Below, piece by piece: positions 12,044-23,149 of a stretch of 64,000 nucleotides of DNA. The position numbers were made by a program, and so were the translations under genes. Location of the stretch: assembly GCA_022570795.1 (NCBI GenBank), contig JAKUDP010000001.1:1364001-1428000 (forward strand), in the 5' to 3' direction. The notes under the pieces were generated by a model. That model saw nothing but the letters and a program-made list of their open reading frames with translations, was not told the DNA's origin and did no database searches. The DNA comes from Sphaerulina vaccinii (lineage: Eukaryota > Ascomycota > Dothideomycetes > Mycosphaerellales > Mycosphaerellaceae). Numbering within the stretch: position 1 is the first letter of the stretch; every line of letters starts with the position of its first letter.

Positions 12044-12412
12044 CGTATATGTCCATGGAGATGTAGGTAGGTAGAAGTGAAGCTTGAGACGAACTTCTCG
12101 AAGAAATGTTGGCACTCGAGGCGAGGCGAGGCGAGGCGAGGCGAGGTGTGTGTCTCGTCTCGTCTCGTCTCGTCTCGGGGACTCTTTCCCGAACTCTATA
12201 TCGGCTCTTTCCCAAAACTCCACCTCCACCTCACTCCTTCTCTCGTTCTACCACAATTATGCAGGCAATTTGAACGTGTATTCTGCAGAGAGGTCGATGC
12301 CGCCATGCAGTTGATGCAAAGTTACAGGCTTTGGCCAAATCGATAACATCCTCCTTGCACGACAGACCATACAAATATCCTCAGCGTGTCAGAGACGCGT
12401 CCATCTCTCACG
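12044..12412. promoter_or_regulatory. Divergent DBP6 / GPI3 promoter
   Basis: This 369-bp region lies between the start codons of the divergent DBP6 and GPI3 genes. It holds the paired pentanucleotide repeats annotated separately, located 75-135 bp upstream of the DBP6 start. Confidence 0.55.
12117..12178. repeat. Paired pentanucleotide repeats (GGCGA)n / (TCGTC)n
   Basis: About six copies of GAGGC are followed, after a short GT-rich spacer, by about five copies of TCGTC. The two arrays are near-complementary, with one G-T or A-C position per unit, so plus-strand RNA could fold into a long G-U-containing hairpin while minus-strand RNA would carry A-C mismatches. They sit in the probable 5' leader of DBP6. 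Confidence 0.8.
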
Positions 12413-14103
12413 ATGCCGTACAATATCGCGTAAGCTATCCCTACACACTCTGTTGAACCGCGCTGATGTCTATGCAGCATGGTCTCGGACTTCTTCTTTC
12501 CTCAGCCGGGAGGTGTCGAAAGTCATATATACCAGCTATCAAGTGTAAGCAATGCCCAGCTGTACACTTTCAAGCTCGTAAACTGACAGTCGCGTAGAAA
12601 TTGATAGATCGTGGCCACAAAGTCATCATTATCACACACGCATATGATTCTCCCGGTCGTTCTGGTATTCGCTATCTCACAAATCGCCTCAAGGTGTACC
12701 ATATACCTCATTGGGTTGTCTACCGTTCGACCACATTCCCAACTGTCTTCTCATCCTTTCCAATTTTGAGAAATATCTTCATCCGAGAACAGATCCAGAT
12801 CGTACACGGCCATGCGTCTCTAAGCAACCTCTGCCATGAGGCTATCCTTCATGCTCGGACGATGAGCCTTCACACTGTCTTCACAGATCATAGTCTGTTC
12901 GGCTTCAGCGACGCCGGTAGCATCATGGCCAACAAGTTACTAAAGTTCAGCTTGAGTGATGTCGGCCATGTCATATGTGTCAGTCACACTTGCAAGGAGA
13001 ACACCACCCTACGAGCCTCCCTGAATCCACTGGCAGTATCTGTCATCCCAAATGCTGTGGTTCCGCGCGACTTTCGACCATACTCCCCATCAGAAGCAGA
13101 GAACTTCAAAACACGCAGCAATAAAGACGTCTATCTCCCACCACCTCCCGATCCAAGCAAACCCGTTGGACCTGGCGATCCCATCACGATAGTGTTCATC
13201 TCTCGACTGTTCTATAACAAAGGCACAGATCTGCTCATCTCAGCACTGCCACTTCTGCTACGCCTGCATCCCAACTTGCGCTTCATCATAGCCGGCTCTG
13301 GACCGAAAGCCATTGATCTCGAACAAACTCTCGACAGTTTACCTCAGAATCTGGTCTATACACCATCCGGTCAATCGCGCGTTGCACTCCTGGGAAGTGT
13401 CCGACACGAAGAAGTCCGAGGTCTGATGGTACGCGGCCATCTCTTCCTGTCCACCTCTCTGACAGAAGCTTTCGGAACAGTCCTAGTCGAAGCTGCCTCC
13501 TGCGGACTTATGGTCGTAGCAACACGAGTCGGTGGTGTGCCTGAAGTGCTGCCATCGAACATGACAGTCTTCGTCTTACCAGAAGTTTCAGACGTGGTAC
13601 GCGGAGTCACGGATGCTGTGGGAATTCTTACCTCAAAGACAGTCCGAAGAGACAAATTCCACGATTTGGTCAAGAATATGTACAGCTGGAGTGACATTGC
13701 ACGACGAACAGAGCGAGTCTACGATCTTCTCACTAACACTCCTTCGGCCCCGGACAACGAAAGCTACTACGATGAAGAGTTCAAAGACTACGTTTCTCCT
13801 CAGCTGAGCTTCGCACTTATGGATCGACTCAAGCGGTACTATGGCTGTGGTGTATGGGCAGGCAAGCTGTTTGTCTTGGTGGCTATCGTCGACTATCTCC
13901 TCTTTTGCTTGCTGGAGATCATCTTTCCTCGAGAGAAGGTCGATATCTGTCCATCTTGGCCGAAAGTGGTGAAGAGAGAGGTGGATGAGGATGATCAGGT
14001 GCTGGAAGAGCAGCAAAAGAAACAGAATGGGGTTGGAGCTAACGTCAAGGTTAAGAAGAGGAGGACGCCTGAAGTGGCGGAGGCTGTGCGGGATGAGAGC
14101 TGA
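12413..14103 (+). CDS. GPI3: GPI-GlcNAc transferase catalytic subunit (PIG-A/Gpi3)
   Basis: The product is 529 residues and matches the catalytic subunit that transfers GlcNAc from UDP-GlcNAc to phosphatidylinositol, the first step of GPI-anchor synthesis at the ER. Exons are 12413-12429, 12478-12544 and 12598-14103, with introns of 48 and 53 nt. Splicing gives MPYNIAMVSDFFFPQPGGVE, the standard PIG-A N-terminus. Diagnostic blocks are VHGHASLSNLCHEA, VFTDHSLFGFSD, VISVIPNAV-like VSVIPNAV, and the GT4 EX7E motif EAFGTVLVE (318-326). One C-terminal membrane helix (about 451-470) is followed by a Lys-rich tail of about 55 residues. The first exon of five and two-thirds codons is typical for this gene and is easily missed by automated callers. 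Confidence 0.95.
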
Positions 14104-14333
14104 TGTGAGCAGCACCTCCCAAGGGGACATTCGAAGTGCGCTTCAACGATACCTCCGGATTAGCTCTAGCTCGTCTGTTAGCGAGAGGCGGTGTTACCGT
14201 TCGGCTACGACGCGAGGCTTTGGGAACTCTCAGCCGCAATTGATGTTGGGGCACCACCATCGAACATACATTGCAGTCGATTCTCATTGCGCCCTCAGCG
14301 GTAATTGTCAACCTATCTGGAGCTCTGCAGGAG

Positions 14334-16179
14334 ATGCGGCTAATACACACTTCCAAACTTGAGCTTGAGAGCTTCTTCGGAGAGGAAATACCGAAGTATG
14401 CCATTCTGTCACACTGCTGGGGTAAGCAGGAGGTGCCACTGCAAAGTTTCGAGCACGATACCAAGAGAACAGGCCAAGGTTGGACAAAGATTCTTAATGC
14501 CTGCCGGCTTGCCCATACTCATGGCTTTCAATTGGATATGGATAGACACGTGCTGCATCGACAAGACGAGTAGTGTGGAGCTGTCAGAGGCGATCAACTC
14601 GATGTTCGAATGGTACGCACAAGCACAGACGTGCTATGCTTTCCTTGACAATACCTCAAAGCACAATGCGGACATCTCAGCACAACGCTGGTTCACGCGT
14701 GGCTGGACACTACAGGAGCTCATAGCCCCTGCCAAGCTGCACTTCTACGACTCCGGTTTCGAACACCTAGGCTCATGCGAAACGTACGCGAGGACCATAC
14801 TCGACGTGACTGGTGTACCCGAGACTCTGTTGACGCATCGTCCTCTGCCATCGAACATTATTACCTTGCGAGCCAACCCAGACCAATGCTCAATTGCACA
14901 GAGGATGAGCTGGGCAGCCAATCGAAATACCGCAAGGTCAGAAGATATAGCGTACTGTCTGCTAGGCATCTTTGACGTGAACATGCCACTGCTTTATGGA
15001 GAAGGCGGTAAGGCATTTGCGAGGCTACAAAAGCACGTCTCAGCGCAGTCTCCGGACGAATCTATCTTTGCCTGGACAGCTCAAGCTGAGAGACCTATCG
15101 CCGCAATTGTCGACCAGTATGCTGAGTCAATTTCGCAGTCGGTGCGGTGCCCCATGCGGTGCTTGAAGGACAGCATGGGTCAATACAGACATGCTGCGAC
15201 TTGGAGATGCCGTCATGATATCCCAGTCCCTGAGCTGGTCGATGCCATCGATAGTGAGCGCGGCATCTTTGCACAATCGCCATCCGAGTTCAAGAATGCC
15301 AGAAACATACATCCTGTCGTCTTTACTCAACGACGTCCGCCTTTTTACACCACAAACCAGGGACTGAGGATACAGTACGTGCCAATACCTGTTTGGCGAC
15401 AAATCAAAGCCCTCGTGCAGCACATCTCCCTTGTTGAATATGGACTTGGGTTCTGGGCAAAGGATGCGAAACGAATTGTGCTCGGGCTAGAGTGCGAGAG
15501 AATAGGGTCGGGAAACATGATAGCCATGGTTCCGGACAAACTCCCGGATGGCTCATACTACCGGACCGAGAGCTCCACCTTGCGTTACTATCGTCATCGC
15601 AGAGGCTTCATTGAGACTCTTTTCCTAGGGGGGAGGTCTCGGATCTATGTCAACACTTCGATCTTCCCACCGAGTAAAGTCAACAACAAACTCAAAGAAC
15701 AGACGATGCAGCCCAGTATGGGGCTACCTGGAGATCCATTCCTTTATATGGCGCTGGCTTCTCCTATCGCAACGGTCGGCAACTCGATACCTCGCGGATG
15801 GCAACTAGCTGCAAATCTACTCGTGCTGTGGGCAAGCTGCATCGCAAGCTGGAAGTGGACAGACAGGTGGATCAGGTTCCGTTGGTGCACGCTCGCAATT
15901 TCAATCATGAACCTCTATTTTATGATTGTGGCTGAGCAAGATGAGCTATTTGCACTGGCTTGGAGTGCTCGACCGACTGGATGGTACTCCACCTCTACAG
16001 CTGCGATCCTTGTTGGCCTCTTCTTGAACTGGATCATATCGCAGACAGAGGGAGCTTTACTATCTGGCTTGCAGGCTATAGGTGCGTACCTATGGTCCTG
16101 TCCATGGGAGAAGTACCTGAAGAGCATAGGTCCAGCTGAACAGCGTCTGCCATCTCTAAGAGACCGCAAGAACTCCTAG
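14334..16179 (+). pseudogene. HET-domain gene with a single-base frameshift
   Basis: This encodes a heterokaryon-incompatibility (HET) domain protein that is out of frame in this sequence. Translation from 14334 (MRLIHTSKLELESFF) gives the normal HET start with YAILSHCWG and continues to HGFQ at 14531. The next conserved block, WIWIDTCCIDK, begins at 14533 in the next frame, so one extra T is present. No GT-AG pair can bridge this, because the residues on both sides are conserved and contiguous. The second frame is open to 16179 and contains RGWTLQELIAP, AYCLLGIFDVNMPLLYGEG and three hydrophobic C-terminal segments, which is a usual layout. HET proteins mediate non-self recognition cell death in fungi. 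It may be a true pseudogene, an inactive allele or a base-call error. Confidence 0.8.
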
Positions 16180-16389
16180 CCCCAACGAATACTGCCGTAA
16201 TGCTGTCTGCATGAATTGTCATTGTCATGATTACAGCCTTTCTGATACAACAATGACACGGCAGTGTGAAGGGGGCATGTACTGACATGCTCTCTGTCCT
16301 GTTGGACTGCAAGCTTCCAGCTCACTGTGTGGACAACTGAGGCCTTGGGCCGCTCACGAAACCAGAGAGGATTGGATCTCAAGTTGATA

Positions 16390-18020
16390 AGATTTCGGCT
16401 ATGTCAAAGGTATCGAAATGCTCTCTATTCTGCGCACTGGAACTTTCCTGCGCCTCGTGCGCCTACCTGACGCCTTGGAAAGAGCGTGCGAGAACACTGC
16501 TCTCAAGAGCATGAATTTCGGCCATGTCAAACAAGCCAGCACACGTTCTCTGCTTTGCTAGCTCGGAGTCTTCAGCAACTCGTCCGGACAACTGAATCCT
16601 TGGAGTGCTCGCTCGGACAGAGATACGCACATAGAAAACATCGAATCTCGACTATGTCAAACGAGCTGGCACATATTCTCTGTTCTACTGGATCGAAATC
16701 TTCTGCGCCTTGTCTGGATGCGTGGTAGCCTGGTGTCCTCGCCTAGTCGGAGACACATACTGAATAAGAAGAGAGGAGAGGAGTACTCTCCTAGAATGAT
16801 GCAATTTGACTATGTCGAATTGCCTCGCCGTTTTCTCCGTTTCCAGTATTGTGATTCTTGTGCGCCTTGACTGGACATCTGGTCCCTCAGAATGGCCGCT
16901 CGGAGAGAGATCTGCCCGTGAAGGAACCCAAAATTTTGACTATGTCGGCCGGCGAAAGTGCTTTCTCTGTTTACTAAGATCCTAATCTTCTGCGCTCTGT
17001 CAGGACGCGTGGTACCTCGGTACACTTGCCTGACTAGAGAGAGACAACTTAATGGACGCCGAAGTGATTGGTACTCTCCTCGGGCAATACAATTTGGCTA
17101 TGTCGAAATGTACCGATACGTTCTCCAGTTGCAAAACTGAAATCAATAGGCGCTCCGTCTGGATCCCTAGTGCCCCGGAATGCCTAGAGGGACAGAAATA
17201 CGCGCACAGGAATCACATATTCTGACTATGTCGGACGGGTAAAGGTGCTTTCTCTGCTTTCCCAGACCCTGGATCTGTGCGCTCTGTCTGGATCCTCAAG
17301 GCCTTGGATCGCTTAGTCGGACGGAGATCAGCTTACTAGAAACCTCAAATTTTGAATATGTCCAAACGTGCTTTCTCTTTCTGCTCAAACCTTTCGTTGG
17401 GGCATCCTGTCTGGATTCACGGCGCCTTGGTATGCTTGACTGACCAGAGAGAGATGACTACGTGGGTGCAAAAGTGATCATGCCTCTCTCCCTTTCTTAG
17501 TTCCTGACACGATATCTCTGAATCCTTGGTCTGGCATCTTATGCGCTCTGTCTGGTTATTGAGGACCTTGGATCACTCACTCGGACGGAGATTAGCTCAC
17601 CAGAAACACCAATATCTGCTATGTCTAAATGTGCTTTCTCTGTTTGCTCAAAATTCGACTTCTGCACCCTATGTGGATGCGTAGCGCCTTGGTACGCTCG
17701 CCTGCCCAGAGATATCTAATATCCAGACGCGAAAGTAATTACATCTCCCTCCTTAGTTTCTGACACGACATCTTCGCATCTTCTCTGATTGCTCGATCTG
17801 GAAATTTATGCGCTCTGTCTGGATATCCAAGGCCTTGGATTGCTCACTCGGACAGAGATCAAGTACGAGAAACACCGATTTTGACTATGTCGGACGAGCA
17901 TGACGCGCTTTCTCCATTTGCAAATTTCAAATTTATCTGCACCCTGTCTGGAGACCTGGCGCCTCGGTGCTCTCGTTCAATCAGAGAGAAACTACCAAAT
18001 CAACGCAAAAGTGGTCACTT
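16390..18020. repeat. Degenerate tandem array with 130/158-bp units
   Basis: A conserved anchor, (GAC/GGC)TATGTC, recurs with ATGTC at 16401, 16524, 16654, 16812, 16942, 17100, 17228, 17358, 17621 and 17887. Spacings are 123, 130, 158, 130, 158, 128, 130, 263 and 266 bp, so long and short units alternate and two units have lost the anchor. Within each unit GTGCTTTCTCTG, CGCTCTGTCTGGA, GCCTTGG and CTCGGACAGAGAT recur in the same order. Units are clearly diverged, there is no long ORF and no transposase. The array abuts the stop codon of the next gene (18028). Confidence 0.88.
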
Positions 18021-18027
18021 CTCACCC

Positions 18028-18648
18028 CTAGTTCCACTCAACACGGCCATCGCCTTTCTTGATGTCGCCCTCGATAGCAGCCTCCACCATCTTGTCAATA
18101 CCGCTCTTCACCTTCACGCCATCCGGATCAGCTGTGCCTGGGTCACGAGCCTCGATCGCCGATATGTCTCCCTCACTGCCCGACAGCTCATTGTTCTGAA
18201 TAGCGTAGCCCAAGTTCTGGCAAACGATCCGCATCTCCTTGACGTACTGGGCAGTGTACACGACTGCAACGCCATAGTAGTTGCTCGGCTTTCTGTAGCC
18301 AGCGATCATGCAAGCTGAGAGAGCGCGGACGAGGTCGGATTCGATCTGATTGGTGGAGTCTTGGATCTGGGCCAGCAGACTGACCTCCGAGTCCTTCTCG
18401 GTAGACTTGAGGAAGTCAATGACAACAGACAGAATCTCCAGCACCATCTTAGGAACGAGGCGACCCTTGTGTGTCTTGGCCTGGGCTTCGAACCATCTAT
18501 AAACGGATCAGCAGAGGTACTTGAGAGGGAAGAAGAAGTACACCTACGACTTGAAGCCCAGAGCAAACATCTGCTGGCCGGTCTGAGGGTGAAGCCCGTT
18601 CTTGGAGAGGTCGTAGTACTGAACCCAGTTGGTAGTAGAGACCGGCAT
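18028..18648 (-). CDS. Hypothetical protein
   Basis: I do not recognise this 189-residue protein. Exon 1 is 18548-18648 (starting MPVSTTNWVQYYDLS) and exon 2 is 18028-18496, around a 51-nt intron (GTAGGT donor, TTATAG acceptor). It has no signal peptide or membrane helix. It is mixed alpha-type sequence with a stretch of helices around LVPKMVLEILSVVIDFL and a hydrophilic tail with Gly/Asp. Upstream of the chosen ATG the sequence TTAG directly precedes the start codon, and a further in-frame stretch (about 18706-18790, reading FLDFCIPIYSYYNY) precedes a GTGCGT donor. The gene may therefore begin further right with a spliced exon. The stop codon lies at the edge of the tandem array. Confidence 0.6.
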
Positions 18649-19636
18649 CTAATTCGGGCTATCAGCACTGCGCTCGGAAACCTGGTGCCTGCGCGATACG
18701 CACCTTGAGGTTTGTGTGGGTGGCGTAGTTATAGTAGCTGTAGATTGGTATGCAGAAGTCGAGGAAGTGCTGATGTATTGGAAGCTGTGCAATGTCGGAT
18801 GTCTTGAGGTTGTGGAAGAAGAGGAAGAAGAACAAGAGCAGGTCTTTTAAGCAAACGCAGCAAGCTCCGGCACGGGATCCCGGCAGGTGACGCCGTTTGC
18901 TGCTTCACCCGCATGACCCGTTCAAGTGAAGTGGTCCGCTCAGGCACCCATACGGGCCATGCACGTGGACAAGACAGCTCATTCACCCAATCCCTCAGCA
19001 TGTGAAGCGTTTGATCACCTGTCCTCATGCCCCTATTGACTGGAGCTCGACAGAGGAGAGCTGCTGGACTGAGCCTGGGTAGAGGTGGTTATGCTGCCAT
19101 CGAACGTGCGCGGCTCGTACAGCGCCTCGGGACCCACGAATTTGCGATGAGAAGAGGACCAGCCGAGGATGAACGAAGACACTGACTTCATATCTCGTCT
19201 TGCACGAGGCTTGCCATAGTTCTGGCATCTTGACCACACATTCTGGAGTCTCTGGACGTCGAGCGTTTCAAGTCATGCGAGTCGTCAGCCTCAGACCCAA
19301 GCAAGCGTGCGCATTAGCGCAGCTCGAACAGCGCCTCTCAGGACCCACATAGCCGCGTCTCTCGCGAGAATGCGCACCATCCATGCGACCGCGACCGCAG
19401 ACGATCCCATTCCCATCAGCGCGGAGCTGATCAGAGAGTCACGGAGCTGCCGCTTACAACTCCGGAAACTCGATCGCAAGGGTCCCAAGACGAAGGTGCA
19501 AAGTGTGCGGAAGTGAAGCTGGATGTTCCCACGACCAGACTACGGTCTCTGGTCTGAAGACAGCGCAATCAGCAGAAAGAGATCAACAGGGAGAGAGTTG
19601 ACATAGTACGCGGCGTACTTGAGTGTTCTACTAGAC
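18649..19636. other. Intergenic region with a weak duplicated segment
   Basis: No convincing gene is visible in this stretch of nearly 1 kb. It contains a possible extra 5' exon of the hypothetical gene (around 18706-18790). It also holds two diverged direct copies of about 30 bp at 19108-19137 and 19317-19348 (cores CTCGTACAGCGCCTC and CTCGAACAGCGCCTC, both followed by GGACCCAC). Confidence 0.5.
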
Positions 19637-20695
19637 TCAACTACCAATCTTCGTACCTCCATTTGGCAGCTTCGCCCTGAACGCCACAAAAGGTCTTTTC
19701 CGCCTATCCTGCAACGGCAAGCCCTGCCCCGGGTAGATCGCGTTCAGATAATTCAGCTGATTGACCGTAAAGTACAGATACCCATCGGTAGCAATACTCA
19801 TCGTATCAACCCAGTTGATCCTCGGATCCCTCACAAACATCGTTGCGAAAGTCGTCACAGGATTATACATGCTGATGCCGTTCTGTTCGACTTGTCCATT
19901 ATACACAATTCCGTTCGAATCAGTCTCCAGCCCGTCGGAGATGCCTTTCTCTCCAAGGTTCTTGACGGAAGACTCAGCTGTGTTGAGGTCTCCAGCTCGA
20001 AGAGTGGAAGTCGGCACGGAGTAGATGAATCTTCCGCCAATGGAGCTGAAGTAAAGAGTGTTGCCGTCAGGAGAGATCGCGATACCGTCGCTGCCGAAGG
20101 TGATGTAGCGTGGGTAGAGAGCAGATGCTAGGCCTGAGACTTGATACATTGGCTCACCGTAGACCCAAGGAACAGATCCATAGATCGCTTTGGACTCTTT
20201 CAGTGCGATGCGAGAACCTTTTCCAGTACCCAGGTCGACGAAGATAAGCGCATTGTCTCCTTCGAGCGAAGAGTCTGTGATGTATGCTGCGCCTTTTCCA
20301 GAAGTGTTTGATAGGTTTGGGTTGTGATCGATGCGGACATCATTCAGGTACGAGTCTGGCTTGACAAGATCGGCTGTGAAGATGATAGTCTGAATGATCT
20401 GGTTGGTAGTAAGATCGTCGCTGCGGACCACCTGAAGAGAAGCTTCCGTCCAGTCCAAGACCCATGCATTACCTATTAGAGCTAGGAATGTAGGCTGGTC
20501 AGGGACATGGACAGTAAGACGAATTTGTCCGTCTAAGCGGACGATGTCAAGTCGATTGTCCAAGTGCAGGGACAGCATACAGTTCCAAGAACAGTGCTCA
20601 GCTCTCTGTCCAGCCACCGTCCTGCATGGCCCTACAACTACCTTGTGACCATTGTATAGCATGATAGCCCGGTGCATCATGTTCAAGGTCGCCAA
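19637..20695 (-). pseudogene. MRJP/yellow-like protein, 5' truncated
   Basis: The C-terminal three quarters match the major royal jelly protein/yellow family, a secreted beta-propeller also found in fungi. Blocks visible are SYLNDVRIDHNPN, GAAYITDSS, DGIAISPDGNTLYF, RDPRINWVDTMS and DGYLYFTVNQLN. The beginning is abnormal: family members have a signal peptide and about 120 residues before the WVLD strand. Here only about 77 unfamiliar residues precede WVLD, no signal peptide is seen, and roughly a dozen residues expected after WVLD are absent. The upstream F-box-like gene ends only 10 bp away, so no room is left for missing exons. The listed start (20695) is only the first ATG. I infer a 5' deletion, though a short functional form cannot be excluded. 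Confidence 0.6.
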
Positions 20696-20704
20696 GGTGG
20701 GATG

Positions 20705-22733
20705 TCAGCTTGAAGAAGCTTTTGGAGAGTTGCGGCAGGGGTAAAGTATCGTTTTCTCGATGAAGCTGCTGAGCAGAGCTGCTCTTCCAATGTCCTCTCT
20801 TAAATCAACAGAATGGTATGATTGCTTTCGGAAATCGGGAAACAGTTGCCGGAATGTCGAACGTCTGGTCGTATTATCTTCAGACCTATTGCCGCTGCTA
20901 CCAAGTCCGAAGGAGATCGAGGGAATACCATAGTTCTTCAGAAGTTCTTGCGCTTCGCTGTCCTTTCGTTCTCGATTGGCAAAGGTGCTCTGTACACGAT
21001 CTCCACAGAGGCTGAGTAAGACCTGTTTCAGATAGCATACGACGAGGAATACCATATCTCTGCGGCAGCAAACCTGGATTGTCTCCTTGCATTTCTCTTG
21101 GTCAAGCTCGAAACAAAGCTTCAGCGTGGAATGCAAGCGTGCTATGACTTCAACTAGTAGCTCGCGCCAGACTGCCCGATTATCAACGTGGAAGGGCAGC
21201 TCACTCCACGGATCACGGTCCTGGAAATAATCATCTCTCTCGCGCACGCTGCCCATGCGGAAGTCATACCAGTGTGCCTCAATGCGTCGATCCATCTTGT
21301 CCGGATCTCGAACCATGCCTGTCATCGACAGATTTCTGTCAGTGATCTCCACCACGGCATGCGAGAACTCGAAATGCTCTGGAGTTTCCACTTTGAAGCG
21401 CCACCGCCGAGAACTCCGATAATCCGCCTTATCAACGTGATCTATGAACTCCAGGGCAAGTTGCTCGCGGAGCTCTGGGCGATGGTACCAGTCAGTCTCC
21501 CCGCTCCGATGAATTCCTTTCGTCTCCTGCCGCAACTGTCTGCTTACAGCACCGAGGCGGGCTGGCAGCGCATAGTAATTCTTGCTTCTGGTGTATCCTC
21601 TAAACGTATCGATCGGCACCCAAGCTCCGCCATAGACGTAGTCGTATATGCTGTCTCGCACATCTCGTGGTAGATCGAATAGATGTAATCCGCGTAGCAG
21701 TGGCTTGTCCCTGCGTGCAATATGCAGCTTAGGCAGCTGCGGTGGAACATTGTAGTGATCACAGAGGTGTTCCAGTGCCAGAGTCGCTGAAATGATCCAT
21801 GATCCCGCGCGATATCTACGAGGTATCTTGAGCAATGCCTCGCCCAGAAGCAGAACAATGGATTTCTGACTCTGCTTGCAGCGATAGGTGGTTTCCCAGG
21901 AGTTGGACCAACCTTCAATCATCTTAGCAAGATAAACGGGGCGAGCTTTGCCCGGAAGTCGACCGTAGACCTGAATAATATGTTTGACATATGCAGTGCG
22001 CTTGATCTGCAGTAATGCCTGATAGAAGTACTCGTGACAGGGAGTCTCGAACATGACCTTTCTAGGGATCTCGGTCGTCTTGGACTTTGTGACATGATAT
22101 GTGACTGGCGCCAGATATATGTGCCTGTTGAGTGACACCTCAAAGGTTAGCAAGCTTTGCGTAAAACGTACCTCCAGTCTCTGCCAAGCAGAGTCGGATG
22201 TGCATCAGTAAGCTCGGCGACTCAGTGCCTAGTGCCTATACGTACTCATGTAGCTCTCTCTCCAGCGCTAGTCGATGATGCCAGTCGTGGTGTCCCTTCG
22301 ACTGATAGTGCCGAGTCTCTAGCCGAAGTTGCCAACACACTGCTCCCAGTCGTGGAGGCATAGCACGATATGCGCGAATCGTCGAGCGCTTGTGGCTTTT
22401 CATACGCACCATAACATCGGTGGGTGTGTAGACATAGCCATAGATAATGTCTCTCAGCTCTCGTGGGAGAGCAAGAAGAGGAGAATCTCTCGTGGCAGCA
22501 AAGTGCTGCTTCTGATTGCCTATCTTGACCATGATATTGTTTTCGCTGAAGTTTTCTGGTGATTCCTCGGAGAATGTGGAGATGTGAAGTCGAAGATTCG
22601 ATGTGTAGATGATACCAAATATCAGCTCAGTCCCTGACTCATAGTATATGTAAACCTTGTTCCTCAATTGGCCAGCTTTCATGGTTACATCTCCGGTTGT
22701 GCTCAGGAGTCGAATGGCTATTGATCGCTGCAT
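20705..22733 (-). CDS. Protein with two F-box-like motifs
   Basis: This gene encodes a 653-residue protein of unknown role containing two related modules. Module 1 begins LPRELRDIIYGYVY (about 89-102), followed by MPPRLGAVCWQLRLET. Module 2 begins LPRDVRDSIYDYVY (about 332-345), followed by LPARLGAVSRQLRQET. Such LPxExRxxIY starts are typical of the many fungal F-box-like proteins that may act as ubiquitin-ligase adaptors. Exon 1 is 22246-22733 and exon 2 is 20705-22178. The intron (22179-22245) has a GTACGT donor, a TACTGAT branch and an AG acceptor two bases after a second possible one; only the chosen one keeps the frame. Exon 2 has no early ATG of its own, which supports the two-exon model. 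Two separate genes remain a weaker alternative. Confidence 0.6.
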
Positions 22734-23149
22734 CTCTGAATAATCGCCTTGTGGCGATTGGACATCATTCGTGAGCAGAGTAGCATGGAAGAGGCAGACT
22801 CCTCAGAAATTCAGTCCGCAGGTCTAGCGATCTCCTGGCGCTTCGCATTCCAGTCTCGTATCACGATGGAGGGAAAGGATCGAGGTACATGTATGCAGTC
22901 GACACATCTCACAGAACAAGAGGTGCAAGAGTCTTCGCACAAGCCGTGCGAGCATCCGCCACCATTATGACATTTGAGGTCCAGTAAACTTGAATGAGGA
23001 CATAGCTACCATGTCCTGCTTGATTTTGCCTATCCCTTGCGTATGGATTGATGCATATGCTCTTTCAGGCACCCTCGCCGCCGAGACCACGTAGAGTGTA
23101 TCGTACCAGGTATGCGACCGCCTGCGTGTCCTGCATGGTTCTGCCGGCT
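22734..23149. other. Intergenic region, nothing recognised
   Basis: This 416-bp gap lies between two minus-strand genes. It contains the promoter of the F-box-like gene. No coding or repeat signal is seen. Confidence 0.45.

Noticed and set aside
16180..18027. Tandem array as a transposon or CRISPR-like element
   Set aside because: Units are directly adjacent without unique spacers, too long and too diverged for CRISPR, and no transposase, terminal inverted repeat or LTR is visible.
19033..19239. 68-codon minus-strand ORF
   Set aside because: It is short, unsupported, overlapped by another open frame and ends in a Ser run.
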